Shown here piece after piece: positions 8,701 to 16,962 of a stretch of DNA of 39,925 nt. Under the pieces are notes generated by a model. The model ran no database searches and was not told where the DNA came from. It worked only from the letters and a program-made list of their open reading frames with translations. Source of the DNA: Paenalicyclobacillus cellulosilyticus (GTDB taxonomy: Bacteria; Bacillota; Bacilli; Alicyclobacillales; Alicyclobacillaceae); assembly GCF_014647315.1 (NCBI RefSeq), contig NZ_BMOY01000024.1, positions 1-39,925 of the forward strand, given 5' to 3'. Positions within the stretch are counted from its first letter, which is position 1. Each line of letters opens with the position of its first letter. Made by a program: the position numbers and the translations under genes.

Positions 8701-9282
8701 GATGTCGTCCACCCGGGTCAGGTTGGCCGCACTTTCTTCCAGGCGCCGCTCCGTCTCCTTCCGCCGGGTCTTGAACTTGACGATCCCGGCCGCCTCCTCG
8801 AACGGACCGCGCCGGTCCTCCGGCTGCGTGGAAAGCAACTCCTCGACCCGCCCCTGGCCGATGATGGAATACGCCTCCCGGCCCAAGCCGGAGTCCATGA
8901 ACAGTTCATGAATATCTTTGAGGCGGCACGGCTGCTGGTTGATGAGGTACTCGCTTTCGCCTGAGCGGTAGACGCGGCGCGTCACCCGCACCTCGTCGAA
9001 CACCACCGGGAGGTGGCGGTCGGCGTTGTCGAGCGTGATGGAGACCTCACAAAAGTTGACAGACCGGCGCCCTTCACTGCCTGCGAAGATCACGTCCTCC
9101 ATCCGGTTCCCGCGCAGCGAGCGGGCGTTCTGTTCGCCGAGCACCCAGCGGATGGCGTCGGCGATGTTGCTCTTGCCGCTTCCGTTCGGGCCGACGATGG
9201 CGGTGATGCCAGGGGACAACTCCAGGGTGGTGCGGTCGGCGAACGACTTAAAGCCATGGATCTCGATCCGCTTGAGATACAC
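5707..9282 (-). CDS. smc: Chromosome segregation ATPase SMC
   Basis: Condensin-type ATPase that, with ScpA and ScpB, extrudes DNA loops and aligns chromosome arms after replication. The 1191-residue product has the normal length and layout: an N-terminal ATPase half with Walker A GPNGSGKS (31-38), a long coiled coil, and a hinge (about 500-660, with GVHGAIANLIQVP and VLDGD-like VVTLDGDVVHPGG). The returning coiled coil is rich in A/E/R/Q, and the C-terminal half carries the ABC signature LSGGERALTAMALLFAI (from 1093) and Walker B CVLDEVEAALD. The start is GTG, eight bases after AGGGGG. One base separates it from the rnc stop, so translation is probably coupled. ftsY follows with its ribosome site overlapping the smc stop. 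Confidence 0.98.
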   Translation of the reverse strand: MYLKRIEIHGFKSFADRTTLELSPGITAIVGPNGSGKSNIADAIRWVLGEQNARSLRGNRMEDVIFAGSEGRRSVNFCEVSITLDNADRHLPVVFDEVRVTRRVYRSGESEYLINQQPCRLKDIHELFMDSGLGREAYSIIGQGRVEELLSTQPEDRRGPFEEAAGIVKFKTRRKETERRLEESAANLTRVDDILAELTAQAGPLAEEAARAMHYQEVAARLTAVEASLWVAEIDACRARWERAQAEASRWGEVRAEAAAELARLEQALAQAQAAFDAAHTAYERMQQEWMAQVEAREQAESTLARLRERLDHARRTHAERQEQAEVTRRELQECQEQLGEAQARAQVLLAQCEVKEAEQAALVQAQDVRTREQLAADIERWSAAVIEGHRKVSGLRNALQAAQEAVALDDKRRERAEQEVSRWRAALAEADQALSRLARERALAAEKMAALQADAEEVEKRRRQLQQAEARCAAEVSRLQAEAASLVARLDLLRDLAASYDGYQQGVRAVLQAAEQGKLRGVHGAIANLIQVPQAYETAIETALGAAVQNIVVATEADARAAIEWLKRQRAGRATFMPLDVVRGRQLAAKERQALAAAPGLVGVASELVRTEEVYRDVVNHLLGQVIVAETLVAANDLARRTGYRLRVVTLDGDVVHPGGMMSGGSQPSRRSGGLLGRAREQRDAQVELQGVEASLAAVRRDQERIRHEGTALFEQQQALSQELDAVRRQCAEIDLTEREWQARRRHAEDRLATLEWERMQANDEQHEAVAKAEETARALAAAEAELAAAEAEVAALRERLSAHDAKAAEQKELLTALQVELAALKQEARAWADKADELRQRQHRLQARVAEREAALAEALRLIAQTEADIAQAEETWAQAQTAVAEAEAQHQRLRQARQEAEAEVAERDRACRAQRSVLAEAEERWHRATAAAERLDMELQHALRTLGERYRMTYEWAKAHHPPPDDVESARREAAALRRELDAMGEVRLAAIDEWQRLSERIAYLERERTDLVQAREQLLTILGEIDREMARRFSETFEQIRQAFQVSFKQLFSGGRADLVLTRPDDPLATGIEVMAQPPGKKLQNLNLLSGGERALTAMALLFAILRVRPVPFCVLDEVEAALDEANVSRFAQQLRALAARTQFIVITHRRGTMEEADALYGVTMQEFGISTLVSVRLAEDADPETA

Positions 9283-9283
9283 C

Positions 9284-9985
9284 TCACGATCCCCCTAGGG
9301 TGCGGCCCTTCAACTTTTGCAGCGCTTCGCCCGCGGCGTGCTGTTCCGCCTCTTTCTTGGAACGGCCCACCCCGGTGCCGAGTTCTTCGACGCCCACGAT
9401 GACGCGCGCCACGAACTCCCGGGCGTGTGCCGGACCCCGCTCTTCGACGATTTCATAGTGGAGGTCGGCCGCGGTGTGTTGCTGGACCCATTCCTGCAAC
9501 TCCGTCTTGTAGTCCGGGGTGACGGACGACGGATCGAGGTGCGCGAACATGTGCCGTTCGGCGAAAGCACGGACCGCGTCCAGACCCTGATCCAGGTACA
9601 GCGCACCGATAAACGCCTCGAATACGTCGGCGAGCAACGCCGGGCGCTGCCTCCCGCCCGATCGCTCTTCCCCGCGGCCCAACCGCACGTAGTGGTGAAA
9701 CCCGAGGTTGCGGGCGAACCGTTCCAACGACGGTTCACAGACGATGGCCGCCCGCAGCCGCGTCAATTCGCCCTCCGGCCAGTCGGGGCGCAGGTGGAAC
9801 AAGTATTCGCTGACCACGAGTTCGAGCACGGCATCGCCGAGAAATTCCAAGCGTTCATTGTCCTCAATGGGGGATTTCCGGTGTTCATTCCGATAGGACG
9901 CATGGGTGAATGCCTGGATCAACAACTCCACCCGGTTGAACCGGGTGCCAAGCGCCGCTTGCAGTTCGTCCCATTTGCTCACCAA
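9284..9985 (-). CDS. rnc: Ribonuclease III
   Basis: Double-strand-specific endoribonuclease that processes rRNA precursors and the SRP RNA precursor and cuts structured mRNAs. The 233-residue product carries the catalytic signature ERLEFLGDA (about 44-52), a second acidic cluster in [12 protein letters not shown], and a C-terminal double-stranded RNA-binding domain (DYKTELQEW ... [14 protein letters not shown]). The start is taken as TTG at 9985, ten bases after AAGGAG; GTG at 9982 is equally compatible with the family. Upstream in-frame codons run into fabF. The rnc-smc-ftsY order is the Bacillus arrangement. Confidence 0.95.
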   Translation of the reverse strand: MVSKWDELQAALGTRFNRVELLIQAFTHASYRNEHRKSPIEDNERLEFLGDAVLELVVSEYLFHLRPDWPEGELTRLRAAIVCEPSLERFARNLGFHHYVRLGRGEERSGGRQRPALLADVFEAFIGALYLDQGLDAVRAFAERHMFAHLDPSSVTPDYKTELQEWVQQHTAADLHYEIVEERGPAHAREFVARVIVGVEELGTGVGRSKKEAEQHAAGEALQKLKGRTLGGS

Positions 9986-10071
9986 TCCTGCGCATCTCCT
10001 TCTGCGCCGCGCCAAAAAACCGCCGTGAGGGGAGGCGGGACGCACCCAACGGCGCCCCCGCCTTCTCCCGC

Positions 10072-11316
10072 TCAAGCCGGCGTGTAGCGTTTGAACACGA
10101 TGCAGGCGTTGTGGCCGCCGAATCCGAACGAATTGGACATGGCCACAGGCACGTCCATCCTGCGCGCGGCGTTCGGGACGTAGTCGAGATCGCACTCCGG
10201 GTCTGGCGTCTCATAGTTGATGGTCGGAGGGACCACCGATTCCGCGATGGTTTTCACCGTGGCGATGGCCTCCACACCGCCGGCCGCGCCGAGCAGATGG
10301 CCCAACATCGACTTGTTCGAGCTGATGGCCAGGCGATACGCATGCTCCCCGAACAACCGTTTGATGGCGAGCGTCTCGTGCTTATCCCCGATGTCGGTGG
10401 ACGTGCCGTGCGCGTTGATGTACGCCACGTCCTGCGGCGTGACGCCCGCGTCCAGTAGCGCATCCCGCATCGCCCGGTATGCGCCGCTTCCTTCCGGGTC
10501 GGGAGCCACCACGTGGTACGCGTCGCCCGACATCCCATACCCGGCAATCTCGGCGTAAATCCGGGCCCCGCGCGCCAGCGCGTGTTCCAGCGACTCGAGG
10601 ATGACGACACCTGCGCCTTCGCTCATCACGAACCCGTCCCGGTCTTTGTCAAACGGCCGGCTGGCCCGCTGTGGGTCATCGTTGCGCGTCGACAGCGCCT
10701 TGGCATTGCAAAACCCGGCCAGGGCGAGATCGACGATGGCCGACTCTGCGCCGCCGGCGATCATCACATCGGCTGCTCCGCGCTGGATGATCTTAAATGC
10801 ATCGCCAATGGCGTGCGTACTCGTCGCACATGCCGAAACCGGAGCACTGTTCGGCCCCTTGGCGCCAAACAGGATGGACACCTGCCCGGAAGCGATGTTC
10901 GCAATCATCATCGGCACCACGGACGGACTCACGCGCCGCGGCCCGCGTTCGAGCAGCGTGCGGTAGTTCTCGAGCAGCGTGTGGATGCCGCCGATGCCGG
11001 AACCAATATAGACACCCACGCGTTCGGCGTTCTCCGGCGTGATCTTCAACCCCGCATCTTGGATGGCCTGGGACGCCGCGGCGATGGCGAACTGGGTGAA
11101 CCGGTCGAACCGCCGCACGTCCTTGCGGTCCATGTACAGCGACGGATCGAAGTCGCGCACCTCGCCGGCAAACCGCGTGGGATAGTCGCTCGCGTCGAAC
11201 GACGTGATGTACGAGATCCCCGAGACGCCGCGCACGAGGTTCTCCCAAAAGGTCGGGACATCGTTGCCGATGGGCGTCACCACGCCCATCCCTGTCACCA
11301 CGACCCGCCGACTCAC
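10072..11316 (-). CDS. fabF: Beta-ketoacyl-ACP synthase II (FabF)
   Basis: Elongating condensing enzyme of type II fatty-acid synthesis: joins malonyl-ACP to acyl-ACP with loss of CO2. The 414-residue product shows the Cys-His-His triad: C163 in [14 protein letters not shown]303 in [12 protein letters not shown] and H340 in [16 protein letters not shown] (with K335). The start is GTG with a GGGGGTGA site just upstream. It lies between acpP and rnc, whereas B. subtilis keeps fabF in a separate fabHA-fabF unit. Here it belongs to the fapR operon. The 78-base acpP-fabF gap has no clear promoter or terminator. Confidence 0.97.
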   Translation of the reverse strand: MSRRVVVTGMGVVTPIGNDVPTFWENLVRGVSGISYITSFDASDYPTRFAGEVRDFDPSLYMDRKDVRRFDRFTQFAIAAASQAIQDAGLKITPENAERVGVYIGSGIGGIHTLLENYRTLLERGPRRVSPSVVPMMIANIASGQVSILFGAKGPNSAPVSACATSTHAIGDAFKIIQRGAADVMIAGGAESAIVDLALAGFCNAKALSTRNDDPQRASRPFDKDRDGFVMSEGAGVVILESLEHALARGARIYAEIAGYGMSGDAYHVVAPDPEGSGAYRAMRDALLDAGVTPQDVAYINAHGTSTDIGDKHETLAIKRLFGEHAYRLAISSNKSMLGHLLGAAGGVEAIATVKTIAESVVPPTINYETPDPECDLDYVPNAARRMDVPVAMSNSFGFGGHNACIVFKRYTPA

Positions 11317-11394
11317 AACGTCACCCCCTACATAACAGAAAGCCCCGGCAAGTGCGCGGGACTTCGTTGCGTACTTGGGGAAGCGGGAACGCCC

Positions 11395-11628
11395 TTACTG
11401 GTGTTGCTCGATGTATGTAACGACGTCGCCGACCGTGCTGATCTTCTCCGCGTCTTCGTCCGAGATCTCCATATCGAACTCGTCCTCGAGCTCCATGATC
11501 AACTCGACCACATCGAGCGAATCCGCGCCCAAGTCGTCTTTGAACGTGGACTCCGGCGTCACCTTGGAGGCATCGACGCCCAATTTGTCCACAATGATGT
11601 TCTTCACCCGTTCAAACGTGTCCGACAT
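11395..11628 (-). CDS. acpP: Acyl carrier protein
   Basis: Carries growing acyl chains on a 4'-phosphopantetheine arm for all Fab enzymes and for PlsX. The 77-residue acidic product has the prosthetic-group motif [10 protein letters not shown] with the modified serine at S37, and the typical four-helix pattern ([12 protein letters not shown] ... [16 protein letters not shown]). The ATG at 11628 is preceded by a strong GGAGGAGGTG ribosome site, consistent with the high expression expected of ACP. It lies between fabG and fabF. Confidence 0.97.
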   Translation of the reverse strand: MSDTFERVKNIIVDKLGVDASKVTPESTFKDDLGADSLDVVELIMELEDEFDMEISDEDAEKISTVGDVVTYIEQHQ

Positions 11629-11653
11629 GCTTTCACCTCCTCCCAAGAGTATA

Positions 11654-12391
11654 CTACATGACCATCCCGCCGTCGACATGGAAGACCTGGCCGGTGATGT
11701 AGGAAGCGGCGTCGGACGCGAGGAACGCCACCAGGTGCGCCACGTCCTCCGGTGTCCCGAACCGCCCGAGCGGGATCTGCTGTCTGAGCTGGTCCAACCA
11801 CTCCGCATTCAGATTTGCCGTCATGTCCGTCTGGATATACCCGGGGGCGACCGCGTTGACGGTGATGGCGCGCGGCGCCAACTCCCGCGCGGCCGATTTG
11901 GTCAACCCGATGAGCCCTGCCTTGGCCGCCGCGTAATTCGCCTGCCCGGCATTGCCGATCACGCCGACGACAGACGAGATGTTCACAATTCTTCCCGACC
12001 GTTGCTTCATCATCGGCCGGGCGGCGGAACGGATCATGTAAAACGCGCCTTTGAGGTTGGTGCCCAGCACCGCATCCCAGTCTTCGTCCTTCATCCGCAG
12101 GATGAGGCCGTCGCGGGTGATGCCGGCGTTGTTGACCAACACGTCGATCCGCCCGAATGCTGCGAGCGCGGTCTCCACCAACCGCTCCGCTTCGTCGGCC
12201 CGGCTCACATCCGCCTGTTCGGCGATGGCTTGGCCGCCCGCAGCCTCCACCAACGCCACCGTTTCCCTTGCCTCTTGGGCACGGCCCACGTAGTTCACCA
12301 CCACGCGGGCACCCATGCGGCCCAGTTCCACCGCGATGGCGCGGCCGATGCCGCGCGAGGCACCCGTGACAATCGCGACTTTTCCCTGCAC
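11654..12391 (-). CDS. fabG: 3-oxoacyl-ACP reductase (FabG)
   Basis: NADPH-dependent reductase for the first reduction of each elongation cycle. The 245-residue short-chain dehydrogenase has the cofactor-binding [13 protein letters not shown] (about 8-20), NNAG (87-90) and the catalytic S140, Y153, K157 (NISSVVG ... ANYAAAKAG), ending [12 protein letters not shown]. The GTG at 12391 is chosen: it aligns with the family N-terminus and has GGAGG nine bases upstream. An ATG at 12431-12433 overlapping the fabD stop (TGATG) would add 14 unconserved residues. It lies between fabD and acpP as in B. subtilis. Confidence 0.97.
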   Translation of the reverse strand: MQGKVAIVTGASRGIGRAIAVELGRMGARVVVNYVGRAQEARETVALVEAAGGQAIAEQADVSRADEAERLVETALAAFGRIDVLVNNAGITRDGLILRMKDEDWDAVLGTNLKGAFYMIRSAARPMMKQRSGRIVNISSVVGVIGNAGQANYAAAKAGLIGLTKSAARELAPRAITVNAVAPGYIQTDMTANLNAEWLDQLRQQIPLGRFGTPEDVAHLVAFLASDAASYITGQVFHVDGGMVM

Positions 12392-12432
12392 CTGATTCGG
12401 CCTCCCCCTTGGCGCGGCGCCGTCTTGGCACA

Positions 12433-13374
12433 TCAACGCCCTTGGCAAGCGCGGAGCACCTCGCTGAGGGTTTCCTCGTCCTCCACCCGCCAGGCGGTCA
12501 CCGCGCGGTCGATCTTTTTGATCAATCCGGTGAGCACCCCGCCAGGGCCGAACTCGATGAACGTGTCGACCCCGGCAGCCATCATCGCACGCACGCTCTC
12601 CTCCCAGCGCACCGGGGAATACACCTGAACCGTCAACCGCTGGCGCGCCTCCTCCGGCTCCTGATACGGCTTGGCATCCACGTTCGCCACCACCGGGAAG
12701 CGCGCACGCCGCCAAGCGACCTTGGCCAATTCCGCCGCCAACTTCTCGGCCGCGCTGCGCATGAGGCGCGAGTGGAACGGACCGCTCACCTGCAGCATCA
12801 CCGTCCGCCGCGCTCCGCGCTGGCGCGCCAGTTCCGCGGCCTGGGCCACGCCTTCCTTGGTCCCGGAGATCACCACTTGGCCAGGGCAGTTGTAATTCGC
12901 CACTTCCACCCAATGTCCCCGGGCACTCACTTCTTGGCACAATGCCGCCAACGCCTCGGCATCAAGGCCGAGCACCGCGGCCATCGCGCCCTGTCCGGCT
13001 GGATACGCCTCATCCATCCAACGGCCGCGCAGGTGAACCAGGCGCACCCCGTCTGCAAACGACAAGGCCTCGGCTGCCACAAGCGCGCTGTACTCGCCGA
13101 GGCTGTGCCCGGCCACAAACCGCGGGGTCACGTCACAGCGGCTTCGGAACACCTGGTACGCCGCGCTGCTCACCGTCAACAGCGCCGGCTGCGCGTGATA
13201 CGTCAACCGCAGCGCTTCCTCCGGTCCGTTGGTGATGAGCGAAGACAAAGAAAAGCCCAACACTTCGTCCGCCTGTGCCAACAGCGCGCGCGCCTCCGGA
13301 TAGCGTGCGAACAGGGAGGCGCCCATGCCGACCGTCTGTGCGCCTTGGCCGGGAAAGACAAATGCCGCGTTCAA
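12433..13374 (-). CDS. fabD: Malonyl-CoA:ACP transacylase (FabD)
   Basis: Loads malonyl groups from malonyl-CoA onto ACP. The 313-residue product has the N-terminal FVFPGQGAQTVGMG, the active-site serine in GHSLGE (S91), the catalytic histidine in SGPFHSRL (H201), and ends with the family's IEFGPGGVLTGL region. The start is best taken as TTG at 13374, nine bases after GGGGGAG, giving an N-terminus like that of B. subtilis FabD. The in-frame ATG at 13392 has no ribosome site in front of it. It is part of the fapR-fabF operon, between fabH and fabG. Confidence 0.96.
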   Translation of the reverse strand: MNAAFVFPGQGAQTVGMGASLFARYPEARALLAQADEVLGFSLSSLITNGPEEALRLTYHAQPALLTVSSAAYQVFRSRCDVTPRFVAGHSLGEYSALVAAEALSFADGVRLVHLRGRWMDEAYPAGQGAMAAVLGLDAEALAALCQEVSARGHWVEVANYNCPGQVVISGTKEGVAQAAELARQRGARRTVMLQVSGPFHSRLMRSAAEKLAAELAKVAWRRARFPVVANVDAKPYQEPEEARQRLTVQVYSPVRWEESVRAMMAAGVDTFIEFGPGGVLTGLIKKIDRAVTAWRVEDEETLSEVLRACQGR

Positions 13375-13428
13375 CCTGTGCTTCTCCCCCATGCGTGCAA
13401 ATGGTCAAACCGTCGCCGTGCATCCTGG

Positions 13429-14415
13429 TTACAGGCGAACTGCCGCCGCGCCCCAGGTCAGGCCGCCGCCGAACCCGACCATCACCACCAGGTCCCCGGG
13501 CTTTGCCCGGCCGGTCCGGCGCGCTTCGTCGAGGGCGATGGGAATCGACGAGGCCGACGTGTTTCCGTACCTGTCGATGGTGACGACGACCTTGTCCGGG
13601 TCGAGTCCGAAGCGCTGGCGAGCGGCTTCGATGATGCGGATGTTCGCTTGGTGCGGGATGAGCAGGTCGATGTCGTCCTTGGTCAACCCCGCCTGTGCCA
13701 ACACCTTCTCGGTCGACGCCGCCATGACCTTCACAGCGAACTTGAACGTCTCGCGCCCCTCCATCTTCAGGTAGTGCAAGCGTTGCGCCACCGTCTCCGC
13801 CGTCGCCGGCATGCGCGAACCGCCGGCAGGTTGACAGATATGCATCGCGCCGCTGCCGTCGGCGCCGAGATCAAAGCTCAAAAATCCTCGGCCCGCTTCC
13901 ACCGGCCCGACCACGGCCGCGCCGGCACCGTCGCCGAACAGCACGCATGTGCTGCGGTCTTCCCAGTCAACAATCTTGGACAGGATGTCGCCCGCAACCA
14001 CCAAGACATACCGGTACTGTCCGGAGATGATGAACGCGTGCGCCACCGCCAGCCCGTAGAGGAACCCTGAGCACGCGGCCGAAATGTCCATCGCCGCCGC
14101 CTTCGTCGCGCCAATCCGGTCCTGTACCAGACACGCCGTGGCCGGAAACAGCATGTCGGGCGTCACCGTCGCGCAGAGGATGAGATCGACCTCTTCCGCA
14201 GCGATCCCGGCGTCCGCGAGCGCGAGTTCACACGCGCGCACGGCGTAGTCGGACGTCGCCTCCTCCGGTGCCGCGATCCGGCGTTCCCGGATCCCGGTGC
14301 GCGTCACAATCCACTCATCGCTCGTATCCACCATCTTCTCCAGGTCCGCGTTGGTCAGCACGCGTTCCGGCAACGCCCGACCCGTGCCGAGGATCCCTGC
14401 ACGAACATTCTTCAT
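13429..14415 (-). CDS. fabH: Beta-ketoacyl-ACP synthase III (FabH)
   Basis: Starts fatty-acid synthesis by condensing an acyl-CoA primer with malonyl-ACP. In Bacillales FabH prefers branched or cyclic primers, so it shapes the membrane's chain composition. The 328-residue product shows the Cys-His-Asn triad: C115 in [13 protein letters not shown]255 in IPHQANIRI and N285 in [11 protein letters not shown], with the C-terminal [10 protein letters not shown]. The ATG at 14415 follows AAGGAG by seven bases. The gene sits between plsX and fabD; in B. subtilis both fabH genes are elsewhere. Alicyclobacillus makes omega-alicyclic fatty acids and this enzyme could accept such primers, but the sequence alone does not show that. 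Confidence 0.97.
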   Translation of the reverse strand: MKNVRAGILGTGRALPERVLTNADLEKMVDTSDEWIVTRTGIRERRIAAPEEATSDYAVRACELALADAGIAAEEVDLILCATVTPDMLFPATACLVQDRIGATKAAAMDISAACSGFLYGLAVAHAFIISGQYRYVLVVAGDILSKIVDWEDRSTCVLFGDGAGAAVVGPVEAGRGFLSFDLGADGSGAMHICQPAGGSRMPATAETVAQRLHYLKMEGRETFKFAVKVMAASTEKVLAQAGLTKDDIDLLIPHQANIRIIEAARQRFGLDPDKVVVTIDRYGNTSASSIPIALDEARRTGRAKPGDLVVMVGFGGGLTWGAAAVRL

Positions 14416-14432
14416 GCCGCTTCGCTTCTCCT

Positions 14433-15428
14433 TCACTCCGCGCCCGCCTCGCTCAGGGCAGCGGACATTTTTCGCAACAAGTCCTGCTCGACGAACCGCA
14501 CCGACTGCGCCAGCGCGGCGTACCACGCCCGCTGGTTGCTGCTGCCGTGCGCCTTCATGCAACCGCCCTGGACGCCGAGAAACGGAGCGCCGCCGTATTC
14601 GGAGTAATCAAACCGTTTGAACAACGGTTTGAGCGTCGGTTTGAGCAGGATGGCCCCGCACTTGGCGCGGAGATTCGTGGTCAACGCATCGCGCAGGACA
14701 TTGAAGAGACCTAATCCGACGCCTTCGACCAGCTTCAGGACCACGTTGCCGACAAACCCGTCGCACACCACGACGTCACACGTACCCTGCATCAGGTCCC
14801 GTGCCTCGAGGTTGCCGATGAACGCGAGGTTCGAGCGCGCGAGGAGGTCGTACGTCGCCTTGGTCAGCTGGTTGCCTTTGCCCGCTTCGGTCCCGACGTT
14901 GAGCAACCCGACCCGCGGCCGCTTCACCCCGAGGACGTACTGGGAATAGACCGCCCCCATGTGCGCGAATTGCAGCAAGTGCTGGGGTTTCGCATCCATC
15001 GTCGCTCCGGCGTCGAGGAGCAATACCCCGCGGCCGTCAAAGGTCGGCAGCACCGGCGCCAAGGCCGGACGGTCGATGCCGTGCATCCTGCCGATGACGA
15101 GCAGCCCGGCCGCCACCAACGCTCCGGTGTTGCCGGCCGAGACCATGATATCGGCCCGGCCGTCCGCGACCATCTCCGCCGCGAGGACCAAGGAGGAATC
15201 CTGTTTGCGGCGCACGGCCTGCACCGGTTCTTCCCCCGCTTCAATCACGCTGCCGGCCGGCAGCACCTCCACGTTCGCCGGCAGGTCCGCGCGCACGCCC
15301 CGGATGGCTGCGGCCGATCCCACCAGCGTGAACGAAACCCTCGGATGCTCGGCAGCAAACGCGCAGACAGCCGATACGGGTGCGAGCGGCGCGTGGTCGC
15401 CGCCCATGGCGTCCACCACAATCCTCAT
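14433..15428 (-). CDS. plsX: Phosphate acyltransferase PlsX
   Basis: Makes acyl-phosphate from acyl-ACP for glycerol-3-phosphate acylation by PlsY, linking fatty-acid to phospholipid synthesis. The 331-residue product starts [20 protein letters not shown], the hallmark PlsX N-terminus. It contains [36 protein letters not shown] and [11 protein letters not shown], all family motifs. The ATG has GAGGGGG seven bases upstream. It lies directly after fapR, the order conserved across Firmicutes. Confidence 0.97.
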   Translation of the reverse strand: MRIVVDAMGGDHAPLAPVSAVCAFAAEHPRVSFTLVGSAAAIRGVRADLPANVEVLPAGSVIEAGEEPVQAVRRKQDSSLVLAAEMVADGRADIMVSAGNTGALVAAGLLVIGRMHGIDRPALAPVLPTFDGRGVLLLDAGATMDAKPQHLLQFAHMGAVYSQYVLGVKRPRVGLLNVGTEAGKGNQLTKATYDLLARSNLAFIGNLEARDLMQGTCDVVVCDGFVGNVVLKLVEGVGLGLFNVLRDALTTNLRAKCGAILLKPTLKPLFKRFDYSEYGGAPFLGVQGGCMKAHGSSNQRAWYAALAQSVRFVEQDLLRKMSAALSEAGAE

Positions 15429-15440
15429 CCCGTTTCCCCC

Positions 15441-16052
15441 TCAGTCCAGCGGCGTGTGCACAGCGGATGGGCCTTGCGAAACCCAGATATATCCATCCAA
15501 CACCGTCTCTCCGCCGGACTTGGTGTGGACCTCGCACTTGGCGACACCCGACTGGGTCGCCACCACGTGGGCGCGGGCCACCAACGTCTCCCCGATGCGC
15601 ACCGGACGCAAAAACCGAATTTCCGCTTTGGCGGTGACGGCCACATCGGCGTCCATCATCGCCACCGCGAGCGAGTTCACCTGACCGAACAACACGTGCC
15701 CGCGGACGATGCCCGTTCTGCCGAACACGTGGCCCGGTCCGACGACAAGGCGCGACACAGCGTACCGGTTGAGGTGCAGCTCCACAATCTCCCCAATCAC
15801 GTCCTGGGCGTCCATCGCGCGCAACGCATCGTGGCGCCCAGCCGCCACCTGCAGGATGCGCGCCCGCGCTTCCGGGATGTTCAAGCTCGCGCGATCCAGG
15901 CGGATGGTCGCCACGCTGACGCGAAAGTGCTCTGCCAACTGCTCGTCGGTCGCAAACGGATTCTCTTCCAGGTACCGAACCAACGCCGCGCGGCGCTCTG
16001 ACTTCTTCAGGGGTCCGTCCCCCCTCCGCCGGACTTCCGCCAAACTTCCCAT
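15441..16052 (-). CDS. fapR: Fatty-acid and phospholipid biosynthesis repressor FapR
   Basis: Malonyl-CoA-responsive repressor of lipid synthesis genes; malonyl-CoA binding releases it from DNA. The 203-residue product has an N-terminal DeoR-like helix-turn-helix (ATDEQLAEHFRVSVATIRLD, about 34-53) and a C-terminal hot-dog effector domain (VFGRTGIVRGHVLFGQVNSLAV through AEIRFLRPVRIGETLVARA). The start is uncertain: the ATG at 16052 lies only six bases from the FapR operator and lacks a ribosome site. Conserved sequence begins near KKSERRAALV, where a CTG at 16010 follows AGGGGGG by eight bases. It heads the plsX-fabH-fabD-fabG-acpP-fabF operon and is predicted to repress itself and that operon. 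Confidence 0.94.
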   Translation of the reverse strand: MGSLAEVRRRGDGPLKKSERRAALVRYLEENPFATDEQLAEHFRVSVATIRLDRASLNIPEARARILQVAAGRHDALRAMDAQDVIGEIVELHLNRYAVSRLVVGPGHVFGRTGIVRGHVLFGQVNSLAVAMMDADVAVTAKAEIRFLRPVRIGETLVARAHVVATQSGVAKCEVHTKSGGETVLDGYIWVSQGPSAVHTPLD

Positions 16053-16058
16053 CAGGTC

Positions 16059-16075
16059 TTATGACCTAGTAATAA
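16059..16075. promoter_or_regulatory. FapR operator
   Basis: TTATGACCTAGTAATAA closely resembles the Bacillus FapR box (about TTAGTACCTAGTCTTAA). It keeps the ACCTAGT core and the outer inverted TTA/TAA arms. The site covers the expected transcription start just downstream of the fapR promoter -10, the usual arrangement for autorepression. This is the only FapR box noticed in the window. Confidence 0.85.
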
Positions 16076-16103
16076 ATCTATGCGCAGTTGCAGGAGATTG
16101 CAA
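16075..16103 (-). promoter_or_regulatory. Sigma-A promoter of the fapR-fab operon
   Basis: On the minus strand TTGCAA (16103-16098), a 17-base spacer and TAGATT (16080-16075) form a moderate sigma-A promoter. It abuts the FapR operator, so bound FapR would block the start site. A 7-base inverted repeat (TGCAGGA ... TCCTGCA) flanks the -35 region. Confidence 0.6.
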
Positions 16104-16142
16104 CCATCGCGTTCCAATCCACGTCCTGCAGAATATATATCT

Positions 16143-16171
16143 CAAACAAAAAAGCCGACTTGCGCCGGCTT
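16143..16171 (-). terminator. Rho-independent terminator of the rpmF operon
   Basis: On the minus strand AGCCGGC, loop GCAA and GTCGGCT are followed by a run of seven T. This is a strong intrinsic terminator 45 bases after the rpmF stop that insulates rpmF from the fapR promoter. A second hairpin, CCTGAGA/TCTCAGG (16172-16178 with 16191-16197), lies between it and rpmF. Confidence 0.85.
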
Positions 16172-16215
16172 CCTGAGAGACATCTCCCCGTCTCAGGGGC
16201 CTGGCCAGGCGGCAT

Positions 16216-16392
16216 TCATTTGACCGCGATGACCTGGCGCCCTTTGTACGTCCCGCACGTCGGGCAGACGTGGTGTTGCAACTTGTATTCCCCACACTGC
16301 GGACAACGCACCAACGGAGGAGCCTCCAGCTTGAAGTGCGTGCGGCGCAGCCGCTTCCGCGTCTTCGAGACCCGGTGTTGTTGGACAGCCAC
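16216..16392 (-). CDS. rpmF: 50S ribosomal protein L32, zinc-ribbon form
   Basis: Large-subunit protein L32. The 58-residue product has the basic N-terminus [15 protein letters not shown] and a zinc ribbon with all four cysteines (C30, C33, C43, C46: CPQCG ... CPTCG), so it is the zinc-binding form. The start is GTG at 16392, nine bases after AGGAGG; an ATG nine codons upstream is in frame but lies before that ribosome site. The gene directly follows a DUF177 gene, the near-universal pairing, and ends its operon before the terminator at 16143-16171. Confidence 0.95.
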   Translation of the reverse strand: MAVQQHRVSKTRKRLRRTHFKLEAPPLVRCPQCGEYKLQHHVCPTCGTYKGRQVIAVK

Positions 16393-16433
16393 GGCGGACA
16401 CCCTCCTTTCGCAGTGCAAAACACCACTTCATC

Positions 16434-16940
16434 TTACTCTGACTCGTCCGGTGAAAGCAAGTCTTGCAGCGCGGCCCAGCGCGGATCCACGGGCCGCGGA
16501 TTGCAGTCGCACGGCTCCAGATTGCGGTTCTTTCCGCAAACCGGGCACAACCCCTTGCAGTCTTCACGGCACAGCGGGCGGTACTCGATGGCCAGGTTGA
16601 TGGTCTGCTCGATGAACGGATCGAGCAGGACGTCGTCGTCCGGGGCGTAGATGATCTCGTCCTCCACACGCGCCGCATCACGCGTGAACACTTCGGCAAA
16701 CGGCAGGTGAAGAGGTGCCGAGAACGTTTCGAGGCACCGGGAACACATGTACCAGATGACCGTTTCGACCGCACCGTCCACATGGTAGAGGCGATCCGCT
16801 TTATGCGCAATCAGGTCGGCCGTGACCGGGTCAATCCGCTCGACCATCCGGTTCTCTTCCGCCACGCGCGGCAACGCGAGCGTCTCGTGCAGTACCACAC
16901 CGCCCTTGGCCTCATCCACATCGCGCAGGTTCATCCACAC
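16434..16940 (-). CDS. DUF177 (YceD/YlbN) family protein
   Basis: Conserved protein encoded next to rpmF in most bacteria; related proteins are linked to 23S rRNA accumulation and ribosome assembly, but the mechanism is not established. The 168-residue product has the family core MCSRCLETFSAPL, followed by an acidic stretch ending YAPDDDVLLDPFIEQTINL and RPLCREDCKGLCPVCG. Two CxxC pairs and a further Cys cluster near the C-terminus (ending EPCDCNP) suggest a bound metal. The GTG at 16940 is preferred (nine bases after AGAGGGAG); ATGs at 16949 and 16934 are alternatives. It lies 22 bases after the patatin-like gene. Confidence 0.88.
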   Translation of the reverse strand: MWMNLRDVDEAKGGVVLHETLALPRVAEENRMVERIDPVTADLIAHKADRLYHVDGAVETVIWYMCSRCLETFSAPLHLPFAEVFTRDAARVEDEIIYAPDDDVLLDPFIEQTINLAIEYRPLCREDCKGLCPVCGKNRNLEPCDCNPRPVDPRWAALQDLLSPDESE

Positions 16941-16962
16941 GGTTTCCATCTCCCTCTTGATT

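Noticed and set aside
2944-8964. Very long plus-strand open frames opposite ffh, ftsY and smc (up to about 1185 codons)
   Set aside because: They mirror minus-strand genes with unmistakable motifs. Their products are rich in Arg, Pro, Ala and His and show no family features. This is the usual effect of high GC at third codon positions.
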